Assembly (NCBI GenBank): GCA_021234155.1
Contig: JAJEKV010000032.1
Coordinates: forward strand, 3,118,156 to 3,182,155
Length of the DNA stretch: 64,000 nt
From: Isoetes taiwanensis
Taxonomy: Eukaryota; Streptophyta; Lycopodiopsida; Isoetales; Isoetaceae
Reading direction: 5' to 3'
The translations under genes were made by a program, and so were the position numbers. Below the pieces are notes generated by a model, which was not told where the DNA came from, did not search any database, and was given only the letters and a program-made list of their open reading frames with translations. Below, piece after piece: positions 32,536-42,623 of this stretch. Numbering within the stretch: position 1 is the stretch's first letter; every line of letters starts with the position of its first letter.

Positions 32536-34722
32536 GAGCTCAAAGATGAAAATGAAAAACTAGTCTGGAGCACTAAAAGTTATAGCAGAGGAGTGGAGAC
32601 TCTGTGGATGACAAATATGGGAAATATTATTCTGCAAACTAAATCCACGGATACAATTTGGCAGAGTTTTGACGAGCTCACTGATACCCTTATGTTAAGA
32701 AGAGTTTTAAAGCCAGGAAAGAAGCTAACCAGCTGGGCCTCCTCTACAAACAGCTCTGCTGGAGATTATAGTTTGGTGATGGAATCCGGCGGGCTGGTTC
32801 TTTATGCAAACTTTGCTGGCCAAAACTTGCCCTACTGGATATGGACTTCTTCTGCAAACAACAACAACAGCCTCTATGCTGCCACACAATCCACTAGTCA
32901 GTTGTTTGCTGCCTTTTGCTGGGATGACAATTCTACCATTAATCTTCAGCTAGGGTCTAACTTTTCTGCACTTGATAACACCAACATGTTGCTTGATTAC
33001 TCCTGTGGGGATATTAAATCCAGTGGTCAGAGGGTAAATTTTGGTGTCACAGATTCTGCTGCTACACTCATCAAACTTCTTCCTGATGGCAACCTTAAGG
33101 TATACTCCTGGAATTACACAACCTCCAGTTGGATCGAGATGTACTCTCTTTTTCAAGACCAAGATTTGTGTTCTCTTCCCAACAAATGTGGCAATTATAG
33201 AGTATGCAGAAACAGCAAATGTGGGGAGTGCTTTGGAGGCACTAACGGCTCTTACGTTGAAGTCGACAAGAATGAACCAGATTTGGGTTGCAAACCTGTA
33301 AATTCTAGCTGCAGCACCAAGTTAACAGAGTTGCAAGGTTACCAATATTTTGCTATTAAATATGAGAGCAAGAACTCAGTTTCAAAGCAGCAGTGCCAAG
33401 ATGCTTGTAGCGGTGAATGCATGTGCAAAGCTGCCTTCTTCAACGCTACTGAATCATCTTGTTTTTTGGTGAACAACACGCTTGGAACAGTTGAAGCCAT
33501 ATCTGATAACAATGTGTTTGCCTTTCTCAAGGTGAAGACTAGTGCAGGTAATTCTCATAGTGTTCTTAATTGGAAAGGCATTGCAGGAGGAATAGTAGGA
33601 GGTTTAGTTGGCCTGTTCATAATCCTCTTTGTGGCACTCAAGTGTATGTTGTGCTCAAAGAATCACAGCATAACTTCAGAAGATGAGAAGGATGAAGAGG
33701 TTGCAATATTGGATAGTTCTCTAAAAGCTATGCTTCCTACTAAGTTTTCATTTGAAGACCTGAAAATAATTACAGAAGATTTTTCGCAATCAATTGGAGC
33801 TGGGGCCTTTGGAGAAGTTTACATGGGAAAGCTTGCAGACGGTACGGATGTTGCAGTTAAGAAATTAGAGAAATTGCAGTCTCATCGCAAAGAATTCTAC
33901 ACAGAGATTGCAATACTTGGAAGAAGCCACCATCAGAATCTTGTACGTTTGCTGGGTTATTGCGCCAAGGCTTCAAAGAGCTTATTGGTGTATGAATACA
34001 TGAAAAATGATTCCCTTGATAGATGGTTATTTGGTGACAAGCCACGCTTAACCTGGAAACAGAGATTTGACATCATTGTTGGAACTGCAAAGGGGCTTGC
34101 ATATTTGCACGAGGAATGCTCTGACAAGACTATTCATCTAGATCTGAAACCACAAAACATTCTTTTGGATACAGAGCTTCGCCCAAAGATTGCAGATTTT
34201 GGGATTTCTAAGCTAGTAGACAGGCAACAGAGTTTAGTGATGACAAATATGAGAGGCACCCCTGGTTACTTGGCTCCAGAATGGCTAGTTGAAGGTGCTA
34301 TAACAGAGAAGGCAGATGTTTATGGCTATGGCGTGGTAGTCTTTGAGGTTTTGAGCGGTAAAAAGAGCAGGGAATGTCTGACTGATGTCTTCAACTACTA
34401 TTCTTCACAAAAGGGTTGCAGTGAATCTAGTTGGAAATTAATTGATTGTGGTATTGCTGATTATGTAGAGGAGGAGGCAGACAGAGTACTGAAAGTTGCA
34501 TCTCTTTGTATTCAAGATAATCCATCAGCAAGGCCAAGTATGAGCAGAGTGGTTCAGATGTTGGAAGGAATAGTGCAAATCCCAAAAGTTTCAAGCTTCA
34601 AATCCTCCACCAATATTCAATCACGGCTGGCCTTCATGAGGCAGATGGAATCAGACACTTCTACATCTGATTTTCCGTCTTCCTCTTCCTCATTCTTCAC
34701 CGGCGGCACAAATGAACGTTGA
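32434..34722 (+). CDS. Lectin receptor kinase, kinase-bearing 3' part with LTR-derived start
   Basis: This open frame of 762 codons starts inside the 3' LTR and enters host sequence at 32536. Host part: end of the B-lectin domain (IWQSFDELTDTLM), S-locus/EGF-like cysteines (CSLPNKCGNYRVCRN), PAN-like cysteines (QQCQDACSGECMCKAAF), a transmembrane helix (GIAGGIVGGLVGLFIILFVA, about residue 385) and a kinase: glycine loop GAGAFGEVYMGK, VAVKKLE lysine, catalytic loop HLDLKPQNILLD, DFGISK and GTPGYLAPEW. The catalytic loop has Leu before Asp, so it is a non-RD kinase, as in many immune receptors. All core catalytic residues are present. A chimeric transcript from the LTR could use the in-frame ATG at 32479. 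Whether any protein is made is unknown. Confidence 0.85.
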   Translation: MLYSRISINRRESHEMGIWFFANSCFCVGAQIVSELKDENEKLVWSTKSYSRGVETLWMTNMGNIILQTKSTDTIWQSFDELTDTLMLRRVLKPGKKLTSWASSTNSSAGDYSLVMESGGLVLYANFAGQNLPYWIWTSSANNNNSLYAATQSTSQLFAAFCWDDNSTINLQLGSNFSALDNTNMLLDYSCGDIKSSGQRVNFGVTDSAATLIKLLPDGNLKVYSWNYTTSSWIEMYSLFQDQDLCSLPNKCGNYRVCRNSKCGECFGGTNGSYVEVDKNEPDLGCKPVNSSCSTKLTELQGYQYFAIKYESKNSVSKQQCQDACSGECMCKAAFFNATESSCFLVNNTLGTVEAISDNNVFAFLKVKTSAGNSHSVLNWKGIAGGIVGGLVGLFIILFVALKCMLCSKNHSITSEDEKDEEVAILDSSLKAMLPTKFSFEDLKIITEDFSQSIGAGAFGEVYMGKLADGTDVAVKKLEKLQSHRKEFYTEIAILGRSHHQNLVRLLGYCAKASKSLLVYEYMKNDSLDRWLFGDKPRLTWKQRFDIIVGTAKGLAYLHEECSDKTIHLDLKPQNILLDTELRPKIADFGISKLVDRQQSLVMTNMRGTPGYLAPEWLVEGAITEKADVYGYGVVVFEVLSGKKSRECLTDVFNYYSSQKGCSESSWKLIDCGIADYVEEEADRVLKVASLCIQDNPSARPSMSRVVQMLEGIVQIPKVSSFKSSTNIQSRLAFMRQMESDTSTSDFPSSSSSFFTGGTNER
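32454..32460 (+). promoter_or_regulatory. LTR TATA box facing the kinase half
   Basis: CTCTATAAATAG lies about 25 bp before an ATG at 32479 whose frame continues through the LTR end into the kinase gene. In copia LTRs this TATA box drives element transcription. In the 3' LTR it points outwards into the host gene. Confidence 0.55.
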
Positions 34723-35329
34723 ATTTGACTGCTTCCATTTGATTCATGGATAATTAATTGCTTCTTCATGCACTTATAATAAATAATGATGTCTCACCGT
34801 TATCTTTATCCAATCCTGGCAATCAATTATCTTTGTTCAATCCTGGCAATTTGACTCAGTCAGTGATAAGCCTACAGCCTTTCAGATTGGGAAGACTTCA
34901 ACAACGTTTAGCAAAAATCTCTCTAAATTATATAACTACAATAAATTTATCGCGGCGGTTCAAATCTGTGCAATTGGACCCACTGTTAAAGTCCAACGTT
35001 TGACAATGCAATGCCTGCTTAGAAAAAGGAAGCCAACTTCGCCAAGGAACACATTCATTGTTTTGTTTATACAAAGAAAGTTAGAAGCAAATAACAGTAT
35101 ATCAAACTAGGGATCGACTAGGTGCCAAGTTTATGGTTTGGCCAGAGAGTTTCATTTGAGCCCTTAATCAAAGGGTTTAGTGCTCATAAAAGAGGGGCTT
35201 GTTAGAAGAAAGGGTAAAACAAATTAAAAGACACAAACATTTTCTACGAACAATAAATATGAATCTATGTACAATTACAAATGAATTTTGAGGATTATGA
35301 ACAATAAAAATGAATCTTCGTACAACTGC

Positions 35330-35438
35330 AAATGAATCTTTTTACAAATTCAAACCTCCAAAAGTACTGTGTAAAAACCTGTATAACCCATGCAAATGAA
35401 TCTTTTTACAATTGCAAACCTCCAAAAGTACTGTGTAA
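35330..35438. repeat. Direct repeat, two units of about 45 bp separated by 19 bp
   Basis: AATGAATCTTTTTACAA..CAAACCTCCAAAAGTACTGTG occurs at about 35330 and again at about 35394. It lies downstream of the kinase gene. 34723-35330 shows no other gene. Confidence 0.75.
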
Positions 35439-35759
35439 TACGTCTGTGCTCGAATACCCACTATAAACCGCATGTGATATCTTCCCAATCTTTGTTTCTT
35501 GATCTATGTAGAGCTCGAAGCAATCTTTCAACAGATTTAATGCATCTTGAAGCTCTCCAATGTAGGGATTTTTTGTGTTAACTGGCAGCTTTGATTTTGG
35601 ATTCTGCAGAAGAGACCAGCGCAATGTTTTATCTTCATTATCTCTGATAATATTTCTTTTTCTGATCAATGCCTTGAGACGATGAGATATGGATCTGCAT
35701 TTAAGGCTGCAAAACCTATCGGCAAATTTAGAGCAGGAAGTATGAAATTTAAGCATCAC
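35406..35759 (-). CDS. Unidentified open frame, possibly a gene fragment
   Basis: 117 codons, rich in Lys/Arg/Leu and helix-prone (KCRSISHRLKALIRKRNI, GELQDALNLLKDCFELYIDQ), with no membrane segment or catalytic motif. Overlap with the direct repeat at its C terminus suggests that end is not conserved coding sequence. The four-helix look could fit several plant regulatory domains, but I cannot assign one. It lies 400 bp from GAPDH exons on the same strand and may be part of the same captured set. Confidence 0.3.
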   Translation of the reverse strand: MMLKFHTSCSKFADRFCSLKCRSISHRLKALIRKRNIIRDNEDKTLRWSLLQNPKSKLPVNTKNPYIGELQDALNLLKDCFELYIDQETKIGKISHAVYSGYSSTDVLHSTFGGLQL

Positions 35760-36158
35760 AATGCAGCTGCCAATAAAACTCTAGAAAAGAGTAATAAAAG
35801 CAGACTCCACCATGATTGTATATTTACCAATTGACTTTGGAATTGACTTTGGAATTGACTTTGGACTTTGGTTCGTTTATAGGAAGTGGACATTTCCACT
35901 ACTAGTGTCGAATGAATTTATCCAAAGAACATGAATGTAAGGTTTCTCATTACATTTTCATTGCAATTTCTACATGTTACGAACCACCAGCAAGTTTTTC
36001 CAAACTGACGTACCAACATGGAAAAGCAATGGCATTTTATTCACCATCTCATTGGCCTCTATTAAGAGAAACACAGTTCTCGCACATGTTGGCAGGATAT
36101 TCTGACGAGGATATAAATTATTGGCATGTTTTAATCAACGAGCCAAAAATGTAGCTCA

Positions 36159-36939
<781 letters not shown>

Positions 36940-37418
36940 CTAGGTTCGACGACACAGGATGTTAAGGTGCATACCCGTGCAACGAGATTGGCAGAACTTA
37001 GACAAATCGATTTTAGCACTTCACATTTCATACTCTTATGATTGAGACTCAAGGAAGCTGCGCCCTAATCAAGCAAAGTGCAAGCAAACAAATATAGAAA
37101 ACGGAGCAATCTTGTTTCAGAGATATTTGGCGGAGCATTTTTACAAATTCGGCCGTCGAGTTCTAAATACAATAGAAAAGCAGACCAGAAGAACTGCTTA
37201 CCTTTGGACAACCCAAAAGAGCTTGCAATTAGGTAAATACTCCAAAACCACGGAATATGCAACAGAAGGGATCGCCTGTACGCTTTGAAGACTGCCTCGA
37301 ATATTTTCGACCAACTACAAATTTATCAAACTCGGTTCATTGGAGCCAGAGGCGGAGCCGGATCCCAAATAGATGTAGACGCTTTGTAGAAAAATCAAAA
37401 GTATGCTAGGAGGAGGAG

Positions 37419-37610
37419 CTATGCCAGACCATCCACTGCCAATCTCTGCTCTTTAAGTGTGCCGAAGTAGGCCCTGATCATTTGAGTTTTTCCCATCTTT
37501 GGGTTTACCCTGCCAGACTTCTCGATTCCAGTCGGAGCTGGTTCCCGCAAAGGAGTGGCAGCAGAGACGCAAATCTTGCGGACGGCTTGAATCGCAGCCA
37601 GAGAGGGGTC
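37419..37610 (-). other. Short unidentified coding-like segment
   Basis: An open frame reads SLAAIQAVRKICVSAATPLR, then MGKTQMIRAYFGTLKEQRLA before a stop at 37419. Composition is protein-like but no family is recognised. It is on the same strand and 500 bp upstream of the GAPDH fragment. 36909-37418 between them holds nothing I can identify. Confidence 0.25.
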
Positions 37611-37619
37611 ATATATATA

Positions 37620-39640
37620 TTTTTTTTTAATTTTTAATTTCTTTTTTTTTTTGAGGTACACGTGTTGCGCTCAAAGTTTTTCCTGAGACGGAAATATTAG
37701 ATCAAACAAAAAATCAAACAGCTTTATATATGTCATGAAAGTTCCCAATTGCATTAAAGAAATGCTTCTTCATAGTTAATTTTTCTTCATGGTATGAAAT
37801 AAATTTCTTCTCATTATAACAAGAAATTTATTATGGCAGCCCGCAGTGAACATCTTTTTCTTTCTAAACTTGTGGGGTTGAATTAACTAATGCAATACAA
37901 GTCGCGACACCAATGCAATGGTTCTATGGCAATATATAACCATCATTCTTGGAGAAGACGGGCCTTTTTTCTTGTACGATACATCTTTTTTACCATGCGT
38001 ATGGGATATTGACATTTTTTCTCGTAGTTTCTCTTGAGCATTTATTTGTCTTCATATTAGTCTATCTTTCCCATGTCTATTCACATCTATAATCCAAAAG
38101 GTCAAGGTTGTGCCTTAGTGACTTATTGTTGCATTTTTCCTTTGGTAACTTCAACCATTGTTCAGAAGTTGTATTAACTCTTAAAATTCAATAAACTCAT
38201 ATTCCATTTTTTGCCATGTTATTTATTTATTTATCACTTAAAACTTGCTAAACTCATATTCCATTTTCTGCCATATTTATTTATATATTCATAGAAAAAG
38301 TGCCCAGCGTTGCTTGGGCTTATTGACGGGATTAAGTTCCGAAATTAGTATGATTATGATTGAGAATGTCTGGTTGGGCATATATGGTTATTCATGATAA
38401 ATTGAAGTTTGAAATTGTCCATGTAAGATGCTTAAAATTTTGAACACAATTTATGAAGTTTTAGAATGTTCGCAGTGATCATCTTGCATTCATCATGGTG
38501 TTGAATCTATGTTTCCACTTCGCTAGTCTTGCAAAGCCACCGGAACTCTCGCACTTTGTCCCAAGCGATTTCCACTCTTTGAGTGTAGAGTAAAGTTTAT
38601 GATTTAGTATTGGTTTACCCTTCGTTGGTGTGATATGCTGATGGATTTTTTAGCTTACCATCACTCATAGAAATTATATGGATAGAACCTCCAGATGTAA
38701 TACAATTTTTAAGACAATAGAAACATTATAGCCATAGCCATAGCAAGATTATATTTCTTACCAATCTGTAAGACAACTATAAGCTCAACACTGCAAAATT
38801 AGTATTCTAGCCTGGTTCTCCGTCAAAGTCTATTGTTAAGTGACTTGCATTTTATGTTTGGATCAACAAAGATATCAAAACTTTAGGCAACGTTAAGATA
38901 AAGCTTGTGAGTGCAATATATAGAGGAATTTTCTTAAGCTGAAGATACAGGCCAGTATATGCTTGGATGTGAACTCTTCTAGTGTTAGAACTGATATTAG
39001 AACTGGGATAATTAATAAAACCTACACCTCCATTTTACTGATTGTTATATTACTCTCAAGGTAAAAAAATAGTGGCTTTGTTTCTTTTTGAAAAATAAAC
39101 ATAAATAGATCTATCGCTGGAGAAATCACAACCCATTCTCTAGTTAAACCTCCTGCTTCCAATATTATAGAATGGACAGTGTCGCAACTTCAGACAAATT
39201 GCATACGGTCCAGTTTAAGACCACCAACTTCATAAGGTCTCAGTATGATACCGCATATGGTCCATTTTAAGACCACCAACTTCATGAAGTCTCAGTATGA
39301 TATTGAACAAATTATATTGTCATATTCACACAGAAATTCAAAATATCCATTCACTTTTGTATCATTGGTTTAACAAGTTATTGGCCTCTGTGGACTACAT
39401 GAGAAGGATGTATTTTTTTAATTGTTTTTTAGGGTAAGAGTATTAGTATTTTGATTAATAAAGATATAAAGTACAAGTAGTCCATCACAGTGGATAGATA
39501 GAAAGAATTAGCACCAATATTATGGATCCCTATGCATCATTGCTATGCGTACTTTAAGAGCTTCCATTTCCACAATAGCATGATAGTAGAGAGACCATCC
39601 ATCTTCAGTTACCATGATGGTTTTCTCTTCTTGTCCCAGC
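37620..39640. other. Spacer with two local tandem duplications
   Basis: No gene is seen. A roughly 60-bp duplication (AACTCATATTCCATTTT..GCCAT followed by TTATTTAT) lies at 38193-38285, and another (TTTAAGACCACCAACTTCAT, then CAGTATGATA) at about 39197-39305. Confidence 0.6.
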
Positions 39641-39648
39641 ACTTGGAA

Positions 39649-40110
39649 CTAGATCCAGTGACATTTAAAGTAGCTATAGAACCCTTCAATCTTGCCAATT
39701 ATATCCAATCCCTTATGGTAGTTCATCCTCGTCTTCCTATGTTGAGACAAGGCCATTAAAGCCACTTTCATGTTAAAGGAATTCTTAAGCTTCTTAAATA
39801 GAGATGCCTTGGCCACCCAGGGCCACATCACAACGCCGTTTCCATATAACCCAAAGGGCCACATTATGGGGCATGTGTCTGAAATCAATATAACACTAGG
39901 CCATCTGAGTTGGCAGATATCTAATCCCATAATAGGACATACCCAATGCCAAAACTCAATAAAATTAGGACAAAAGAGAATATGTGGAAGAAATTCATTG
40001 GCCTAGCATCCAAGGGGAAACTGATCTTCAATCAAATTACCCTTACGGACCAGTTTCTCTTTGGTGTTAAGCTTGTATTTTCTTGTACAATTCCTTCAGA
40101 TTCACCTAAT
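39649..40110 (-). pseudogene. LINE reverse-transcriptase zinc-binding (zf-RVT) remnant
   Basis: The minus strand reads NTKEKLVRKGNLIEDQFPLG with one stop, then HILFCPNFIEFWHWVCPIMG, resembling the zf-RVT region at the C terminus of plant non-LTR retrotransposon Pol (H-LF-C-P...W). The following 90 codons stay open but are less characteristic. No poly(A) or target duplication was found, so limits are unknown. Confidence 0.4.
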
Positions 40111-40723
40111 GAGTAACGAAGTCAATGGCAATATTTTGAAGCAGACTAACCATGTCAGCAAAAACGAGAATCAGCAAAGATCCTTCGAAACGTTACTTTA
40201 CAAGCCAATCCCATTATTTAGTTAGAAGTCCATGACTCTTACACCATTGTCATTTTATCAAGTTGTATTGCTTTGCAGATAGCCTTACACGTCCTTTTGG
40301 TGGTGCCTGATCTAACAAAAACGTATCATATCTATGCAAGGACTGATAATAAGTTTAAACTGGAAGTATTCTCATTACTTCTCTCATAATGAAATATCCT
40401 TTTAAAAATCTTAATTTCCAAGTCCTTTAAGTTGTTACACCAGTAAATATTTGGCACATCTTGTTAATTTTTTTTGCATTTTTCAGGTTTGAACATTGAG
40501 TATTTCAATGGTGTTTCTCATTGAACAATGAATTTCATCAATTTTTGTTCTCTGATCCAGCTTCATCTGAATTTTTTGCTAAGGTAATTAGGTTATGGGA
40601 TGTGTATTGCAAGACAACACCCTTTGCAAGAATTCTTTAACATGGGATATGCGTCTCTAGCATTTAAATTTAACTATACCTAAATACACCTTGCCTCAAA
40701 CAGTTGGGAAGTCACTTTCTTCA

Positions 40724-41090
40724 AGCATTGTGATCATGCATGGACCTTGTTAAAGCGACAATGTTTCCACTAGATACAGATCTTTTCACGCCCTCTTCAG
40801 GAAAGGCCATCTTCAAAGTAGAAAAAGTTTTCTCGGCTATAATTAAATCATCTTTCTTAATTTCAGATTCAACACATGATCCACCGCAATTAATGATAAC
40901 CCTACCATCAAGTTTCAATCATTGTCTCAAAATTCCATGTTCTTGGGTTCTGAAGTATTGGTAGTACAGTCCCATCTGCAAAAATATCCACAATCAGACC
41001 AAAAAGTCTGCCTTCTGATATTGCCTTTTCACTCAATGCATCTTTTACATGAACACTTAGATCACCTACATGAATAGTATTATTATCACT
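40724..41090 (-). pseudogene. Spermidine-synthase/SAM-methyltransferase-like gene fragment
   Basis: Minus-strand translation: NNTIHVGDLSVHVKDAL, AISEGRLFGLIVDIFADGTV and LPILQNPRTWNFE, then after a small deletion LDGRVIINCGGSCVESEIKK and SSGNIVALT. The order of an acidic-loop motif (VD-F-DG-VLP-LQ) and a DGR-NCGG strand is that of plant spermidine-synthase-fold SAM-dependent proteins. It is a fragment without the N-terminal part and with a frame break near 40905, so it is not functional. Assignment rests on remembered family patterns. Confidence 0.5.
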
Positions 41091-41235
41091 TGTATGTTCA
41101 TAGGAACATTTTCATATATTTTTGGACAGTCAATCTAAGTTGTAGTTCTACGTCCTTAACAAATAATTCAGTGTGTTATCTATTACACATCCTTCTTCAA
41201 CTCCCTCTAGGCTATCAATTCCCGTTTAAGCTTAG

Positions 41236-42013
41236 AAAGATAAAAAAACATGCTATTCCATTGCAGTTGTCTTCTCAAGTCAATCGCGTTTGGAAGTCAC
41301 ATAGTGGACTTGATGCATCTCAGTTTGTAGCATCGGCATATGGGCTCCTAGCGCCTGGGACACATTGCCTTACGATAAGTGGTCGCTTAAGCTTCCAGGG
41401 AGTAAGTGGCCCGCCATGTGGAAGTGGGCGTGGAATACATTGCCTCCTCCTAAAATCCGTACCCTTTTTGTGGCGAGATCTTGCACCGTAGCCTCGGGGG
41501 TGAATGTCCGAGTCCACAGGTTCAAGCCTCGTAGTGCGAAACATGCCCTTTATGTGGGAGGCGGCGGTAAAGAGACCATTGAGCACTTTTTTGTCCTATG
41601 CAATGAGGTAGGGCAGCTTGGTCCCGGATGAGAGCCCTCTTTGGGACTTCACTATGCAAATCGGAAGATTCTCTTGGGAGTCCTTCCTAGCGGGTGGGAA
41701 GTGGCCAAGCGGCGCAGCGTTTCATTTATGCAAAGCTTGGCTTTTTGTGGCTGATTTGGAAAAAGACGGAAGCGAAGGTCTTTCGTAATGCAAAGCTTAG
41801 CCCTTTCGGGTTGGTTCCGATCTTGAGGCATAAGTTGTGGCGGCTTACCAAGTCTCAAGCTTATCCGCACGCTTTAAGCAGAAATTTGGTCGACATTCCT
41901 ACACATTGTGGATCATGATGGGCGCTTCATTTCTTAGCACCACACTTATCATTGTACTTGATCGCATTCTAGTGGTTTAATATATTCTTATATTCTTCAA
42001 AAAAAAAAAAAAA
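41236..42013 (+). mobile_element. LINE (non-LTR) 3' fragment with poly(A)
   Basis: The plus strand encodes LINE Pol C-terminal sequence in several frames: VNRVWKSHSGLDASQFVAS, WKWAWNTLPPPKIRTLF and KETIEHFFVLCNE (zf-RVT), then FMQSLAFCGF/AKLGFLWLIWKKTEAK and a stop near 41917. It ends TTTAATATATT..TATTCTTC followed by 15 A (1999-type poly(A) at 41999-42014), the same 3' end style as the LINE at 54-56 kb. The 5' limit is approximate and no sure target duplication was found. The gypsy LTR starts 33 bp further on. Confidence 0.7.
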
Positions 42014-42046
42014 ACATTGTAGCCATACCTATAACAAAATGGGGGT

Positions 42047-42619
42047 TGTTTGGGGTCCGGGTTCGGAACTCCCCGCACAGCCCTCTGTGAGGACCCTTGG
42101 ATCTAACAGAGAATCCGGGGACTATGTCACGCGAGATTTGCAAGAAAAGAACAAGAAGAAGAAAACGAACTGAAGAGAACAATGAGAGGAAAATGATAAG
42201 CTTCCTTGATATCAATGATGAACATACATGAGCTCTCTCGTCGAGAAGACTGAAGAGAGACAAGACTCAAAACTCATCTAAAACTCATGTGCTAGCTCTC
42301 ATACTCATATATATAGTACAATGGCCTTTGGCCCAATATAGACACTCGACCGATCTCGGTCTTGACTCTCGAAGGAGGCCTGATGCAGGAAATGTTGGCG
42401 GTGCCTCTTGAAGTGCCTAGAATCACGCCGATGTGACGACGTCATTGTCTTGTCCGAAGCCTCTTGTTGGCCAGACGCAGGCTTTGATCAAGGCGTCTCC
42501 GGCCGCTTGGTCTTCTTGAGCCTTTGATGGCTGACCCGTAGCTGACTGCGGGATCCTTGTTTTCTTGACCTGGTCCGTCAGATGCATGAATAGTCCTGTA
42601 CGGGAGGCCTGGGACTAAC
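42047..42619 (-). repeat. Gypsy 3' LTR (left copy, 573 bp)
   Basis: Matches 52515-53092 with scattered substitutions and short indels. It includes TATATATAGTACAATGG, the likely core promoter region, near 42308. Confidence 0.92.
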
Positions 42620-42623
42620 ACTC

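Larger units (their letters stand above)
27481..34722 (+). pseudogene. G-type lectin S-receptor-like Ser/Thr kinase, split by a copia element
   Basis: The gene encodes a single-pass receptor kinase: signal peptide (residues 15-35, hydrophobic, ending VSADTTY), B-type lectin domain (IIWTANRGNPVG), S-locus glycoprotein/EGF-like and PAN-type cysteine regions, a transmembrane helix and a cytoplasmic kinase. A copia element (27900-32535) lies in the lectin domain. The target duplication GAGCT occupies codons in the same phase at 27895 and 32536, so the host frame is 27481-27899 plus 32541-34722, 867 codons including stop, with no other break. As it stands, translation from 27481 ends after ten or so element codons at 27916-27918. 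Family members are usually intronless and 800-850 residues, in good agreement. Confidence 0.9.

Noticed and set aside
38719-42030. AAACATT(A/G)TAGCCATA at 38.7 kb and 42.0 kb as target duplication of a 3.3 kb LINE
   Set aside because: One mismatch, and the interval contains opposite-strand LINE and host fragments, so a single insertion does not explain it.
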